From: Chloroflexota bacterium
GTDB lineage: Bacteria; Chloroflexota; Limnocylindria; Limnocylindrales; CSP1-4
Reading direction: 5' to 3'
NCBI GenBank assembly: GCA_003158295.1
Contig: PMIP01000080.1
Span: 3,187-53,131 of the forward strand
Length of the DNA stretch: 49,945 nucleotides
The translations under genes and the position numbers were made by a program. The notes under the pieces were generated by a model. That model was not told the origin of the DNA. It did no database searches and saw nothing but the letters and a program-made list of their open reading frames with translations. The number at the start of each line of letters is the position of its first letter. Positions within the stretch are counted from its first letter, which is position 1. Positions 18,649 to 25,770 of the stretch are shown here, one piece after another.

Positions 18649-18708
18649 CCACGATTCCCCACTGAGTGCCACCGAGATGGATCATACACCCACTTGTGTG
18701 ACCGTCAA
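18649..18708 (-). promoter_or_regulatory. mra promoter with MraZ-box array
   Basis: Minus strand: TTGACG (18708-18703), N16, TATGAT (18686-18681); GTGG repeats at exact 10-bp period (18672-69, 18662-59, 18652-49) plus one in the spacer (18693-90). Confidence 0.75.
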
Positions 18709-18836
18709 CGGAGGTTCATGGGAATCTCGGCCACCGATCCACCAGCGCATCAACCCCTGGAGCGGGCGAGTCGAGGCTCGCGGGAACCTCAACGGCGAGC
18801 CGTCAGCCGCCGCGCACATGAGAGAGGGAAGATCAG

Positions 18837-19154
18837 ATGATGATCCTGGCCATCGAGCGACCCATCCCGAGCGTCGCAGACGCCCAGTTCACGCCCGAAC
18901 TGGCAGCCGCCGAGGCGCGTCGGGCGTGGGAGCTACACCAGGCCGGCACGTTCCGGGATCTCTACTTCCGAGCCGACCAATCGTCCGCCGTACTCGTGCT
19001 GGAGTGCGGCGACGTGGCCGAGGCCCGCCAGATCCTCGCTTCGCTGCCGCTGGTAGCCCATGGCCTTACCGAGTTCGAGGTCCTGCCGCTGCGTAGCTAC
19101 CCTGGCTTCGAGCGGCTCTTCGCGCCGGGCGCCGTTTCTAGCGAGCGCCGGTAA
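18837..19154 (+). CDS. Small dimeric alpha/beta-barrel-like protein (muconolactone isomerase/YCII-like fold suspected)
   Basis: MMILAIERPIPSVADAQFTPELAAAEARRAWELHQAGTFRDLYFRADQSSAVLVLECGDVAEARQILASLPLVAHGLTEFEVLPLR; upstream GAGAGGGAAG. Confidence 0.75.
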   Translation: MMILAIERPIPSVADAQFTPELAAAEARRAWELHQAGTFRDLYFRADQSSAVLVLECGDVAEARQILASLPLVAHGLTEFEVLPLRSYPGFERLFAPGAVSSERR

Positions 19155-19542
19155 GGCAGGGCAGCTCCGTCGCGGACGGGCCCGGGATGTAGCGCGCGAC
19201 CCAGGCGGAGAGCCGGCAAGCGAGATCCTCGGCGAGTCTCGGGCTGGCGCCGTCGCGTTCGAACGACAGCCGGAAGCTGGCCATGATCTTGATCAGCTCG
19301 GCGCGGGAGCTGCCGGTCCACTCGAGAGCCGGGCAGGAGCCGCGGAGCCGGCAGTCCTCCTCCTGTGAGAAGTGCCGGACGGAGAAGTCCCCGAAGTCGC
19401 GAAGCGCGCGTTCAACGACAGAGCGCTCGCTTCCGGTCTCGATCGTCGCGACCAGGACGTCGGCCCGCTCTACAAGGGCACGTCGCTGCGCGTCAAGCAG
19501 CGGGGCGCCGGTCTCCATGCTCGGCTGCCACCCGATCGACAT
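19138..19542 (-). CDS. Hemerythrin-like protein with most iron ligands missing
   Basis: Hemerythrin layout GWQPSMETGAPLLDAQRRAL...FSVRHFSQEEDCRL...SCPALEW; canonical DxQH is DAQR. Confidence 0.6.
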   Translation of the reverse strand: MSIGWQPSMETGAPLLDAQRRALVERADVLVATIETGSERSVVERALRDFGDFSVRHFSQEEDCRLRGSCPALEWTGSSRAELIKIMASFRLSFERDGASPRLAEDLACRLSAWVARYIPGPSATELPCLTGAR

Positions 19543-19778
19543 CCCGTAGCTCCTTCATCATGACCGGCCTGCGACCTGCGCCCTGCCCTCTCGGCGAAGG
19601 CGGAGCGGCTACCCCGTATCAGGCCGCGACCAGCTCCTAGCGGCCAGTGCCATTCGACCCACCAATACGTGACCGGCTCGCTGCGAGTTACGCCGACCGG
19701 GTAGGTTGACATACCACCCCATCGCGTTCGCCTGTGCTCGTGTGGCCGCCCCGCGGGCGCGGCCATTCAGGTGCCGCC

Positions 19779-20927
19779 TTACCTCGTCGGTGGCGGAATC
19801 TTCAGCTTGTCGCCCGGGCTGATGGCATCGGAGCTGCCCAGCGACGGATTCATCTGGTGAATCTTGGCGACTGTGACACCGAAGAAACTGGCGATGTTGG
19901 GGAGGGTGTCCGCCACCGCGGATCCGTTTTGGCCCGCCCCTCTGACCGTGTAGACGTAGCAGCTGGGCTGATCGGAGCACGGCACGACCAGGCTCATGCG
20001 GGAGGCGGTGGCGCCGGGAGGCCACGAGCTGGTCGGGGCGGGCGTGGGGGTCGGGGCGGGCGTGGGGGTCGGGGCGGGCGTGGGGGTCGGGGCGGGCGTG
20101 GGGGTGCGCAGCGGGGTCGCGGAAGCTGCCGGCGTGGGGGATGGGCTCGGCGACGGCGTGCCAGTCGGGGCGGGCGTAGCGGTCGCAGACGGCGAGGGCG
20201 GCACGACCACAGCCACCTGGCTCGCACGGTTGGGGCCGCCGAACGGCAGCACGCCGAGGATCGGACCGGTCAGCAGTATCCCCAGCGCCGCGACCACGAG
20301 GACGATCGCGGCGACGGTCATTACCGGAAAGGCTGCCTTCTTGTCTTGCACGGCCGCGGACGCGGTGCCCTCGTTCGCCAGCAGCGTGCCCCTCACGTAA
20401 CGCGGGCAGCTGACGTGGACTCGCTGCAAGCACACCAGCTCCTGCTGACGCAGCGAGAGCGGCAACGGATCGCCGAAGGCGGCGCAGCGGTGCGTCGGCA
20501 CGGCCGTTTCCTGGGCGTCCGCCAGCCGGCCGTCCGCGCCGACATTGCGGAGGAAGTGGCAGCGTATCGGCCCGGGTGCGGAGGGGGTCGGGTCGGACCA
20601 CGGCCTGAATCGAGGCCCAAGGTCGAGCGATTCCTCCGCGCTGCCGGGAGGAACGACGGGCTGCGTTCCGAGCGCGGTCCCGGGCGGGCTCGCGAGGGGA
20701 ACGGCGGGCTGCGTTCCGGGCACGGTCCCAGGCGTCAGGCCACGATCGCTGGAGCCGCCGCCGATGAGATCCCCGGAGATGCCAGACTCGTCGCCCTCAT
20801 CGGGCGGCAGATCTCGGCCGGCGCGAGCGCGTCCGAACCTGGTCTGCTCCTCTTCGGGCGGTGTCCGGCCCCCCGTCTCGTCCCTACGTTCCGAGCCTTC
20901 GCCTGCCTCCACGACGTCTCCTGCCAA
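19779..20927 (-). CDS. Membrane protein with Cys-rich cytoplasmic domain, TM, Thr/Pro linker and C-terminal LysM domain
   Basis: CHFLRNV...HRCAAFGDPLPLSLRQQELVCLQRVHVSCPRYVRG; TM AAFPVMTVAAIVLVVAALGILLTG; (TPAP)n; LysM-like YTVRGAGQNGSAVADTLPNIASFFGVTVAKIHQMNPSLGSSDAISPGDKLKIPP. Confidence 0.8.
   Translation of the reverse strand: MAGDVVEAGEGSERRDETGGRTPPEEEQTRFGRARAGRDLPPDEGDESGISGDLIGGGSSDRGLTPGTVPGTQPAVPLASPPGTALGTQPVVPPGSAEESLDLGPRFRPWSDPTPSAPGPIRCHFLRNVGADGRLADAQETAVPTHRCAAFGDPLPLSLRQQELVCLQRVHVSCPRYVRGTLLANEGTASAAVQDKKAAFPVMTVAAIVLVVAALGILLTGPILGVLPFGGPNRASQVAVVVPPSPSATATPAPTGTPSPSPSPTPAASATPLRTPTPAPTPTPAPTPTPAPTPTPAPTSSWPPGATASRMSLVVPCSDQPSCYVYTVRGAGQNGSAVADTLPNIASFFGVTVAKIHQMNPSLGSSDAISPGDKLKIPPPTR
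20031..20102. repeat. 18-bp perfect tandem repeat x4 in the Thr/Pro linker
   Basis: ggtcggggcgggcgtggg at 20031, 20049, 20067, 20085. Confidence 0.95.
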
Positions 20928-21049
20928 AAGACTACGCCCGGCAGGTACAGCCAGGCAGCCGATGTCGCGGAGTCTAGTACCTTTCGAGGGTTGCCGTCCC
21001 CTTGGTCTCGGTGGTAGCCTCCCGGCTCTCGGAGGTCATTTCCCGTCCG

Positions 21050-21292
21050 ATGGCACTTCTTCAGTCTGTCACCGACCTACCGCCGCTGGCCGCGGCCTCG
21101 AACGCGGCGCGGATACGGCGTTGCACCTTCCGCCGCTTGAGTCGAGTCGCCGCGAGCACCGATTCCGGATACGAGGTCAGCTGCCTGTACCCCGACAGGC
21201 GAGTGCCGCTGCCGCTCGGGGCCATGGATTCGAGCCTCGAGATCTGCCAGGCCTGCACGGCCAGCCACATCTTCCGACCGGACGAGGACTGA
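21050..21292 (+). CDS. Small Cys-containing protein, putative Zn-binding
   Basis: RRCTFRRLSRVAASTDSGYEVSCLYPDRRVPLPLGAMDSSLEICQACTASHIFRPDED; regular Cys spacing. Start uncertain (21002 or 21050). Confidence 0.5.
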   Translation: MALLQSVTDLPPLAAASNAARIRRCTFRRLSRVAASTDSGYEVSCLYPDRRVPLPLGAMDSSLEICQACTASHIFRPDED

Positions 21293-21414
21293 AGCCGCCT
21301 CGGCGCTTCAGCCAGGCGGTTCTCGGCGCTTCAGCCGATTCTCCGGCAAGCCACAGCCAAACGGCAGCCACACGGCAGCCACGCGGCGGCTCGGCGCTCC
21401 GACTTCAGGGTTGG

Positions 21415-21785
21415 CGGCGAGCCGGCCTGTAAGCCGAGTTCTGTACCGCGACTTGCGTCGCGGCGACGATCATCCATCTCTGGCCGCCGGTTGCCCGACG
21501 GCTCAAGCGGCCGACCCGAGGACTGGGCAGCGCGACCTCTTCCGCTCGGAAGCCCGGTTGCCCGGACCTCCGAACCGCGTCCTCCTATTTGGCCTTGCTC
21601 CGGGTAGAGTTTGCCGCGTTTCACCAACCGCGCTCGGGTTGCCCCGGGCCCGGCTACGTCTCTGTGGCACTGGTCCTCGCCTCGCGGCGGACGGGCGTTA
21701 CCCGCTACCCTGCGCTGAGGAGCTCGGACTTTCCTCGCGCCATCGGCTTTCGCCTAGGGCGCGCGATCATCCGGCCGACTCGCCG
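21415..21785 (-). ncRNA. rnpB: RNase P RNA
   Basis: Minus strand has GGCGCGAGGAAAGTCCGAGCTCC, GGTAACGCCCG, GAGGACCAGTGCCACAGAGACG, GGTGAAACGCGGCAAACTCTACCCGGAGCAAGGCCAAATAG, AGATGGATGATCGTC, TACAGAACTCGGCTTA; 13-bp P1 stem CGGCGAGTCGGCC/GGCCGGCTCGCCG sets the ends. Confidence 0.96.
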
Positions 21786-21852
21786 AGGCGGGATTGTAGT
21801 CCAGTCTCGTGTTCGCGCCAAACCGGGACGCGCTCCGGCGCCGGAGGACAAG

Positions 21853-22428
21853 ATGGACTGTGACCTTGAAGTCACCTCGGGCGGAGGCCCGATCCGGGTC
21901 CGGCGCGCACTTCCGGCCGATGCGCGGGCAATCGCGGAGGTGGCCGTCCGTGGCTGGCAGACGGCCTACCGCGGCTTGATGCCGGACGATTTCCTGGCCC
22001 GGCTCTCTGTGACCGGGCGCGAGGCGGCGTGGCGAGAGATGCTCGATCGCGACGTCGACGGCGTCCTCCCCGCCTGGCTCGCGGAACGCGACGGCCGGGC
22101 GGTGGGCTTCGCGAGCAGCGGCCCGCCTCGGGACCAGGACGTGCCACTTCCCAGCGCGGAGCTCTACGCCATCTACATCCTCACGGAAGAGCGGCGCAGC
22201 GGCATCGGCCGCCTGCTCCTGCAGACAACCGCGGCGCACTGGCGCGAACGCGGTGCCACCGAGCTCGTACTCTGGGTGCTGGAGGGCAACGCCCCGGCCC
22301 GTGGCTTCTACGAGGCGACGGGCTGGCGGCCGGACGGCGCTCGGCAGCAGCTTGAGATCGCCCGCACCAGCCTGACCGAAATCCGCTATCGCCTGGCGCT
22401 GGCCGCCCCACTGCCAGGCTCGTTGTAG
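21853..22428 (+). CDS. GNAT-family N-acetyltransferase
   Basis: IRVRRALPADARAIAEVAVRGWQTAYRGLMPDDFL...LYAIYILTEERRSGIGRLLLQTTAAHWRERGATELVLWVLEGNAPARGFYEATGW. Confidence 0.92.
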   Translation: MDCDLEVTSGGGPIRVRRALPADARAIAEVAVRGWQTAYRGLMPDDFLARLSVTGREAAWREMLDRDVDGVLPAWLAERDGRAVGFASSGPPRDQDVPLPSAELYAIYILTEERRSGIGRLLLQTTAAHWRERGATELVLWVLEGNAPARGFYEATGWRPDGARQQLEIARTSLTEIRYRLALAAPLPGSL

Positions 22429-22433
22429 GATTT

Positions 22434-23309
22434 GTGTCCGCCGGCGTATCGGGCGCGGGCATGCCAAGCCTGGAGCGGACAATGGTTGGGAAGGGCAAGA
22501 AGGGCGCTTTTCGGGACCTTCTGGGCGTGGAGCCGGGTGAGAAGGTCGACCTCGCCCGCTTCGACTGTGGCGCGACATTCGGTCGCCAGAAAGACGAAGC
22601 CGAGACCACGCTGGCCGCGAACCTCGCCCGCCTGACGAGTCTTCAGGAGCGCATCTACGCCGAGGCAAAGCACGCCGTTCTCATCGTCCTCCAGGGAATC
22701 GACGCCGCCGGCAAGGACGGCACCATCTCGGTCATCGCCGGGGCGTTCAACCCCCAGGGCACGCCGGTCACGTCGTTCAAGGTCCCCACGCCGGAGGAGC
22801 TGGCCCACGATTTCCTGTGGCGCGTCCACGCCGCCGTGCCGGGCAAAGGCGAGATCGGGATCTTCAACCGCAGCCACTACGAGCAGGTCCTCATCGTCCG
22901 CGTCCACAACCTGGAGCCCGAGGCGCGCTGGAGGAACCACTACCGCGAGATCCGGGATTGGGAGCGGATGCTCACCGACGAGGGGATGACGATCCTCAAG
23001 TTCTTCCTGGCCATCGACAAGGAAGAGCAGCGAACTCGCTTCCAGGATAGGATCGACGACCCGACCAAGCGATGGAAGTTCAAGATGGCCGACATCGCCG
23101 AGCGCAAGTTCTGGGACGACTACACGGCCGCCTTCGAGGAGATGCTTTCGGAGACGAGCACCGACTACGCTCCCTGGCACCTGGTTCCGTCGAATCGCAA
23201 CTGGCTGCGCAACGTGGCCGTGAGCGAGATCGTTGCCGACGCACTGGACGAGCTGAATCCCCAGTATCCGGAGGCCGAACCGGGCGTCGAAGGTCTGAAG
23301 GTCCAGTAA
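22434..23309 (+). CDS. Polyphosphate kinase 2 (PPK2) family protein
   Basis: VLIVLQGIDAAGKDGTISVIAGAFNPQGTPVTSFKVPTPEELAHDFLWRVHAAVPGKGEIGIFNRSHYEQVLIVRVH; start uncertain. Confidence 0.94.
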   Translation: MSAGVSGAGMPSLERTMVGKGKKGAFRDLLGVEPGEKVDLARFDCGATFGRQKDEAETTLAANLARLTSLQERIYAEAKHAVLIVLQGIDAAGKDGTISVIAGAFNPQGTPVTSFKVPTPEELAHDFLWRVHAAVPGKGEIGIFNRSHYEQVLIVRVHNLEPEARWRNHYREIRDWERMLTDEGMTILKFFLAIDKEEQRTRFQDRIDDPTKRWKFKMADIAERKFWDDYTAAFEEMLSETSTDYAPWHLVPSNRNWLRNVAVSEIVADALDELNPQYPEAEPGVEGLKVQ

Positions 23310-23331
23310 CGCCTCGGGTCGGACGGACGAG

Positions 23332-24141
23332 TCAGCCTTCCGCCGCGCCCTGGTCCCGCTTGGAGGTCTTGCGGCCGCCCGGTCTCAGAGGCAGGGCGGT
23401 GGTTGCGGCGGGCATGCCAAGGACCACGGTATTGCCGGAAGAATCGCCGAGCGCTTGCAGTACGCGCAGCTGCATCAGATTTGGGTTGTCGTCGAGCAGT
23501 CGCGCCGCGTTGGCGAGATTGCGCAACGCCGCATTCTCGCCGCGTGCCCTTTCGAGCGCAGCCAGGCCCTCCTGCCTGGCTGTCACCACCTGCGCGAACG
23601 TCTCCTTCAGATGACCCGGGAACATCAGGTCCTTGATGCTGGCCTCCAGGAGGCGAAGTCCCAGGGCCTCAGCGCGCGGCCGCCCGAGTTCCATGAGGCG
23701 CTCCGACAGCTGAACTCTGGTGGAGAGCAGCGCCTCGATTTCGACCGAGCCAACAACCTCTCGGGCCGCGAGCTGCAACCCGCTGTAGAGGGCGCCGTTG
23801 AAGTCAACCGCGCCGTTCACGGCCAGGGCCGGGTCGGCGATCTCGTAGTTGGCTGCGAGGCTGACCTTGAGTGAGACCCCGTCCGAGCTCAGGAGTTCCT
23901 GGCCGGCAATCGTAATGAAGCGCGGGCGGACGTCGATTCGTGTGATGGTCGTTCCGCGTGAGAAGACCCAGTACCGGCCGGGCCCGAGGACGCCGCGGAA
24001 TCTCCCGTTCTCGTAGCGAAGCCCGCGCTGATGCTCGAATACGACAACCGGCCGCAGAGCCAGTCTGAGGAACGAGATCGCGACGAGCAGAGTCAGTCCG
24101 AGGACCAACGCCAGGGCCTGGAGAAAGTCGGTCGTATCCAC
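23332..24141 (-). CDS. SPFH/Band-7 (slipin-like) protein
   Basis: N-terminal TM; VVFEHQRGLRYENGRFRGVLGPGRYWVFSRGTTITRIDVRPRFITIAGQELLSSDGVSLKVSLAANYEIADPALAV; TARQEGLAALERARGENAALRNLANAARLL. Confidence 0.88.
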   Translation of the reverse strand: MDTTDFLQALALVLGLTLLVAISFLRLALRPVVVFEHQRGLRYENGRFRGVLGPGRYWVFSRGTTITRIDVRPRFITIAGQELLSSDGVSLKVSLAANYEIADPALAVNGAVDFNGALYSGLQLAAREVVGSVEIEALLSTRVQLSERLMELGRPRAEALGLRLLEASIKDLMFPGHLKETFAQVVTARQEGLAALERARGENAALRNLANAARLLDDNPNLMQLRVLQALGDSSGNTVVLGMPAATTALPLRPGGRKTSKRDQGAAEG

Positions 24142-24249
24142 CCCCGCTCTCCCTTCCTGCTAGATGGCCCTGCCCGGGGGACCCCGAGACTCCGGCGGAG
24201 GTCTTAGCCTGCAGGGCCGTAGTCTCGTTGCGTTACCGCCGGCCCCCGG

Positions 24250-24372
24250 GGCAGAGCTGAGGGATTCGAACCCTCCGACACCATCGGTGGAAGGGGCAAC
24301 GTGCGAAGCCGCTCCGGAGATGCGGGACGGCCGCTTCCCTCTCCCGTGCAATTCTAGTCGGACACCTCTACC
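24250..24372 (-). other. tRNA-like or structured RNA candidate, unassigned
   Basis: Minus strand: GGTAGAG(24372)...GAGGG-TTCGAAT-CCCTC-AG-CTCTGCC(24250); T-arm plus pairing acceptor ends, but no recognisable anticodon arm; internal hairpin GGAGA-GGGA...TCCC-GCA-TCTCC. Confidence 0.3.
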
Positions 24373-24490
24373 GCCGGCGGCCGTGTTCGCCGCGGCCATG
24401 CGCGCGGAGATGATCTCGTGGGCGTTCGAGAAGTCCGCCGGTCATGCGCCCCACGACGATCGAGGAGCAGGCGGCGATCGGAGGGCTCGC

Positions 24491-25171
24491 CTAGGGTCGA
24501 ACCACCACAGACCGCGGCCCGCCGGCCTGGACCCGATCGATCGCCTCGTTGCAGAGCGCATCAGCCTGCTTGTTCTGGGCCCGCGGAACATGCGTGGCCG
24601 TCCACCTTCCGAAGCGGGCCAAGCGCGCTCTTGCCTCGGCGTGGAGCGGGATCAGTTTGGCGTCCTTCACCCGCCAGCGGCCGTGGAGCTGCTCGACGAT
24701 CAGCTTCGAGTCGAGGAGCATGTCCACCTCGCTTGCTCCCAGCTCCTCGGCAAGCGCGACCGCGCGCAGAACTGCCGTGTATTCCGCCACATTGTTCGTC
24801 TGTACGCCCAGGTACTCCGAGATCGAAGCCAGTGGCGGGGCGTCGGGGCGGCGCGATCCGGCCGCGGCCGCGTCTACGAGGACGGCGCCCAGCGAGGCCG
24901 GGCCGGGGTTGCCGCGTGCGGCGCCGTCGGTGCGGACGATCAGCCGCAGGCCGGCCGGGGCCACGGCATCCGCGTCCGCTCCTGAAGCAGCATCCGACCC
25001 CTCCCCTGCCCCGGCGCCGACCGACTGCCAGAGGGAATCCCAGCCGCTCTCCCCGTCGCCGCTCAGCCTCGTCGCCCCACGATCGCCGAGGAGACTTCCA
25101 GGATCGCCCTGGTGATGTTGATGCCGCGGGGGCAGGCGTCGACGCAGTTGAAGATCGTCCGGCAGCGCCAC
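24491..25171 (-). CDS. RNase HI family protein
   Basis: LIVRTDGAARGNPGPASLGAVLVD...TNNVAEYTAVLRAVALAEELGASEVDMLLDSKLIVEQLHGRWRVKDAKLIPLHAEARARLARFGRWTATHVPRAQNKQADALCNEAI; true start probably downstream of 25063. Confidence 0.88.
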   Translation of the reverse strand: MALPDDLQLRRRLPPRHQHHQGDPGSLLGDRGATRLSGDGESGWDSLWQSVGAGAGEGSDAASGADADAVAPAGLRLIVRTDGAARGNPGPASLGAVLVDAAAAGSRRPDAPPLASISEYLGVQTNNVAEYTAVLRAVALAEELGASEVDMLLDSKLIVEQLHGRWRVKDAKLIPLHAEARARLARFGRWTATHVPRAQNKQADALCNEAIDRVQAGGPRSVVVRP

Positions 25172-25761
25172 ACGCCGTTCTCGTCGGACAGGATCTCGAG
25201 CCGTTCGGCGGCGCCTTCGTCACGCGAGTCGAAGATGAACCGATGGGCCTGGACGATCGCGGCCGGACCGACGTATTCGGGCCTGGCCCAGAAGGAGGGG
25301 CACGCACTCGTGCAGGCGGCGCACAGGATGCACTTGGTCGTGTCGTCGTACCGGGCTCGATCTGCCGGGCTCTGGCGCCGTTCCCGCTCCGGCTCGGGCG
25401 ATTCGTTGATGAGGTACGGCTTGACGGACCTGTACTTGCCGAAGAAGCCGCTCATCTCGACGATCAGGTCCTTCACCACCGGCAGGCCGGGCAGTGGCGC
25501 GACCGAGATCTTCTTGCCCAGCTGGTCGACCCTGATCCGGCAGGCCAGCCTGTTGCGGCCGTTGATGAGCATCGCGTCGGAGCCGCAGATGCCGTGCCCG
25601 CAGGAGCGGCGGAAGCTGAGCGAGCCGTCATTCTCCGCCTTGACCTTGATCAGGAGGTCCAGGACGCGGTCCATCGGATCGACGGCGACCGCGTAGGTCT
25701 CCCAGTGGGGCGCCTTGTCACGCTCGGGGTCGTAGCGGAGGATGCGCAGATCGACGTTCAT
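25063..25761 (-). CDS. sdhB: Succinate dehydrogenase iron-sulfur subunit
   Basis: SFRRSCGHGICGSDAMLINGRNRLAC, CILCAACTSACPSFW, FNCVDACPRGINITRAI. Confidence 0.95.
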   Translation of the reverse strand: MNVDLRILRYDPERDKAPHWETYAVAVDPMDRVLDLLIKVKAENDGSLSFRRSCGHGICGSDAMLINGRNRLACRIRVDQLGKKISVAPLPGLPVVKDLIVEMSGFFGKYRSVKPYLINESPEPERERRQSPADRARYDDTTKCILCAACTSACPSFWARPEYVGPAAIVQAHRFIFDSRDEGAAERLEILSDENGVWRCRTIFNCVDACPRGINITRAILEVSSAIVGRRG

Positions 25762-25770
25762 CGGGCGACC

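Noticed and set aside
18128-18685. Extended MraZ start at 18685
   Set aside because: Would place the promoter -10 and MraZ boxes at or inside the coding region; ATG at 18556 gives the canonical MFRGRYTHTVDAKGR start.
21411-21863. 150-aa ORF over the rnpB locus
   Set aside because: Region is RNase P RNA with all major conserved blocks; the ORF is incidental.
24250-24372. Calling the tRNA-like element as tmRNA, SRP RNA or tRNA-Sec
   Set aside because: No tmRNA 5' domain, no SRP GGAAGGAAGCAG motif, no clear anticodon arm; left unassigned.
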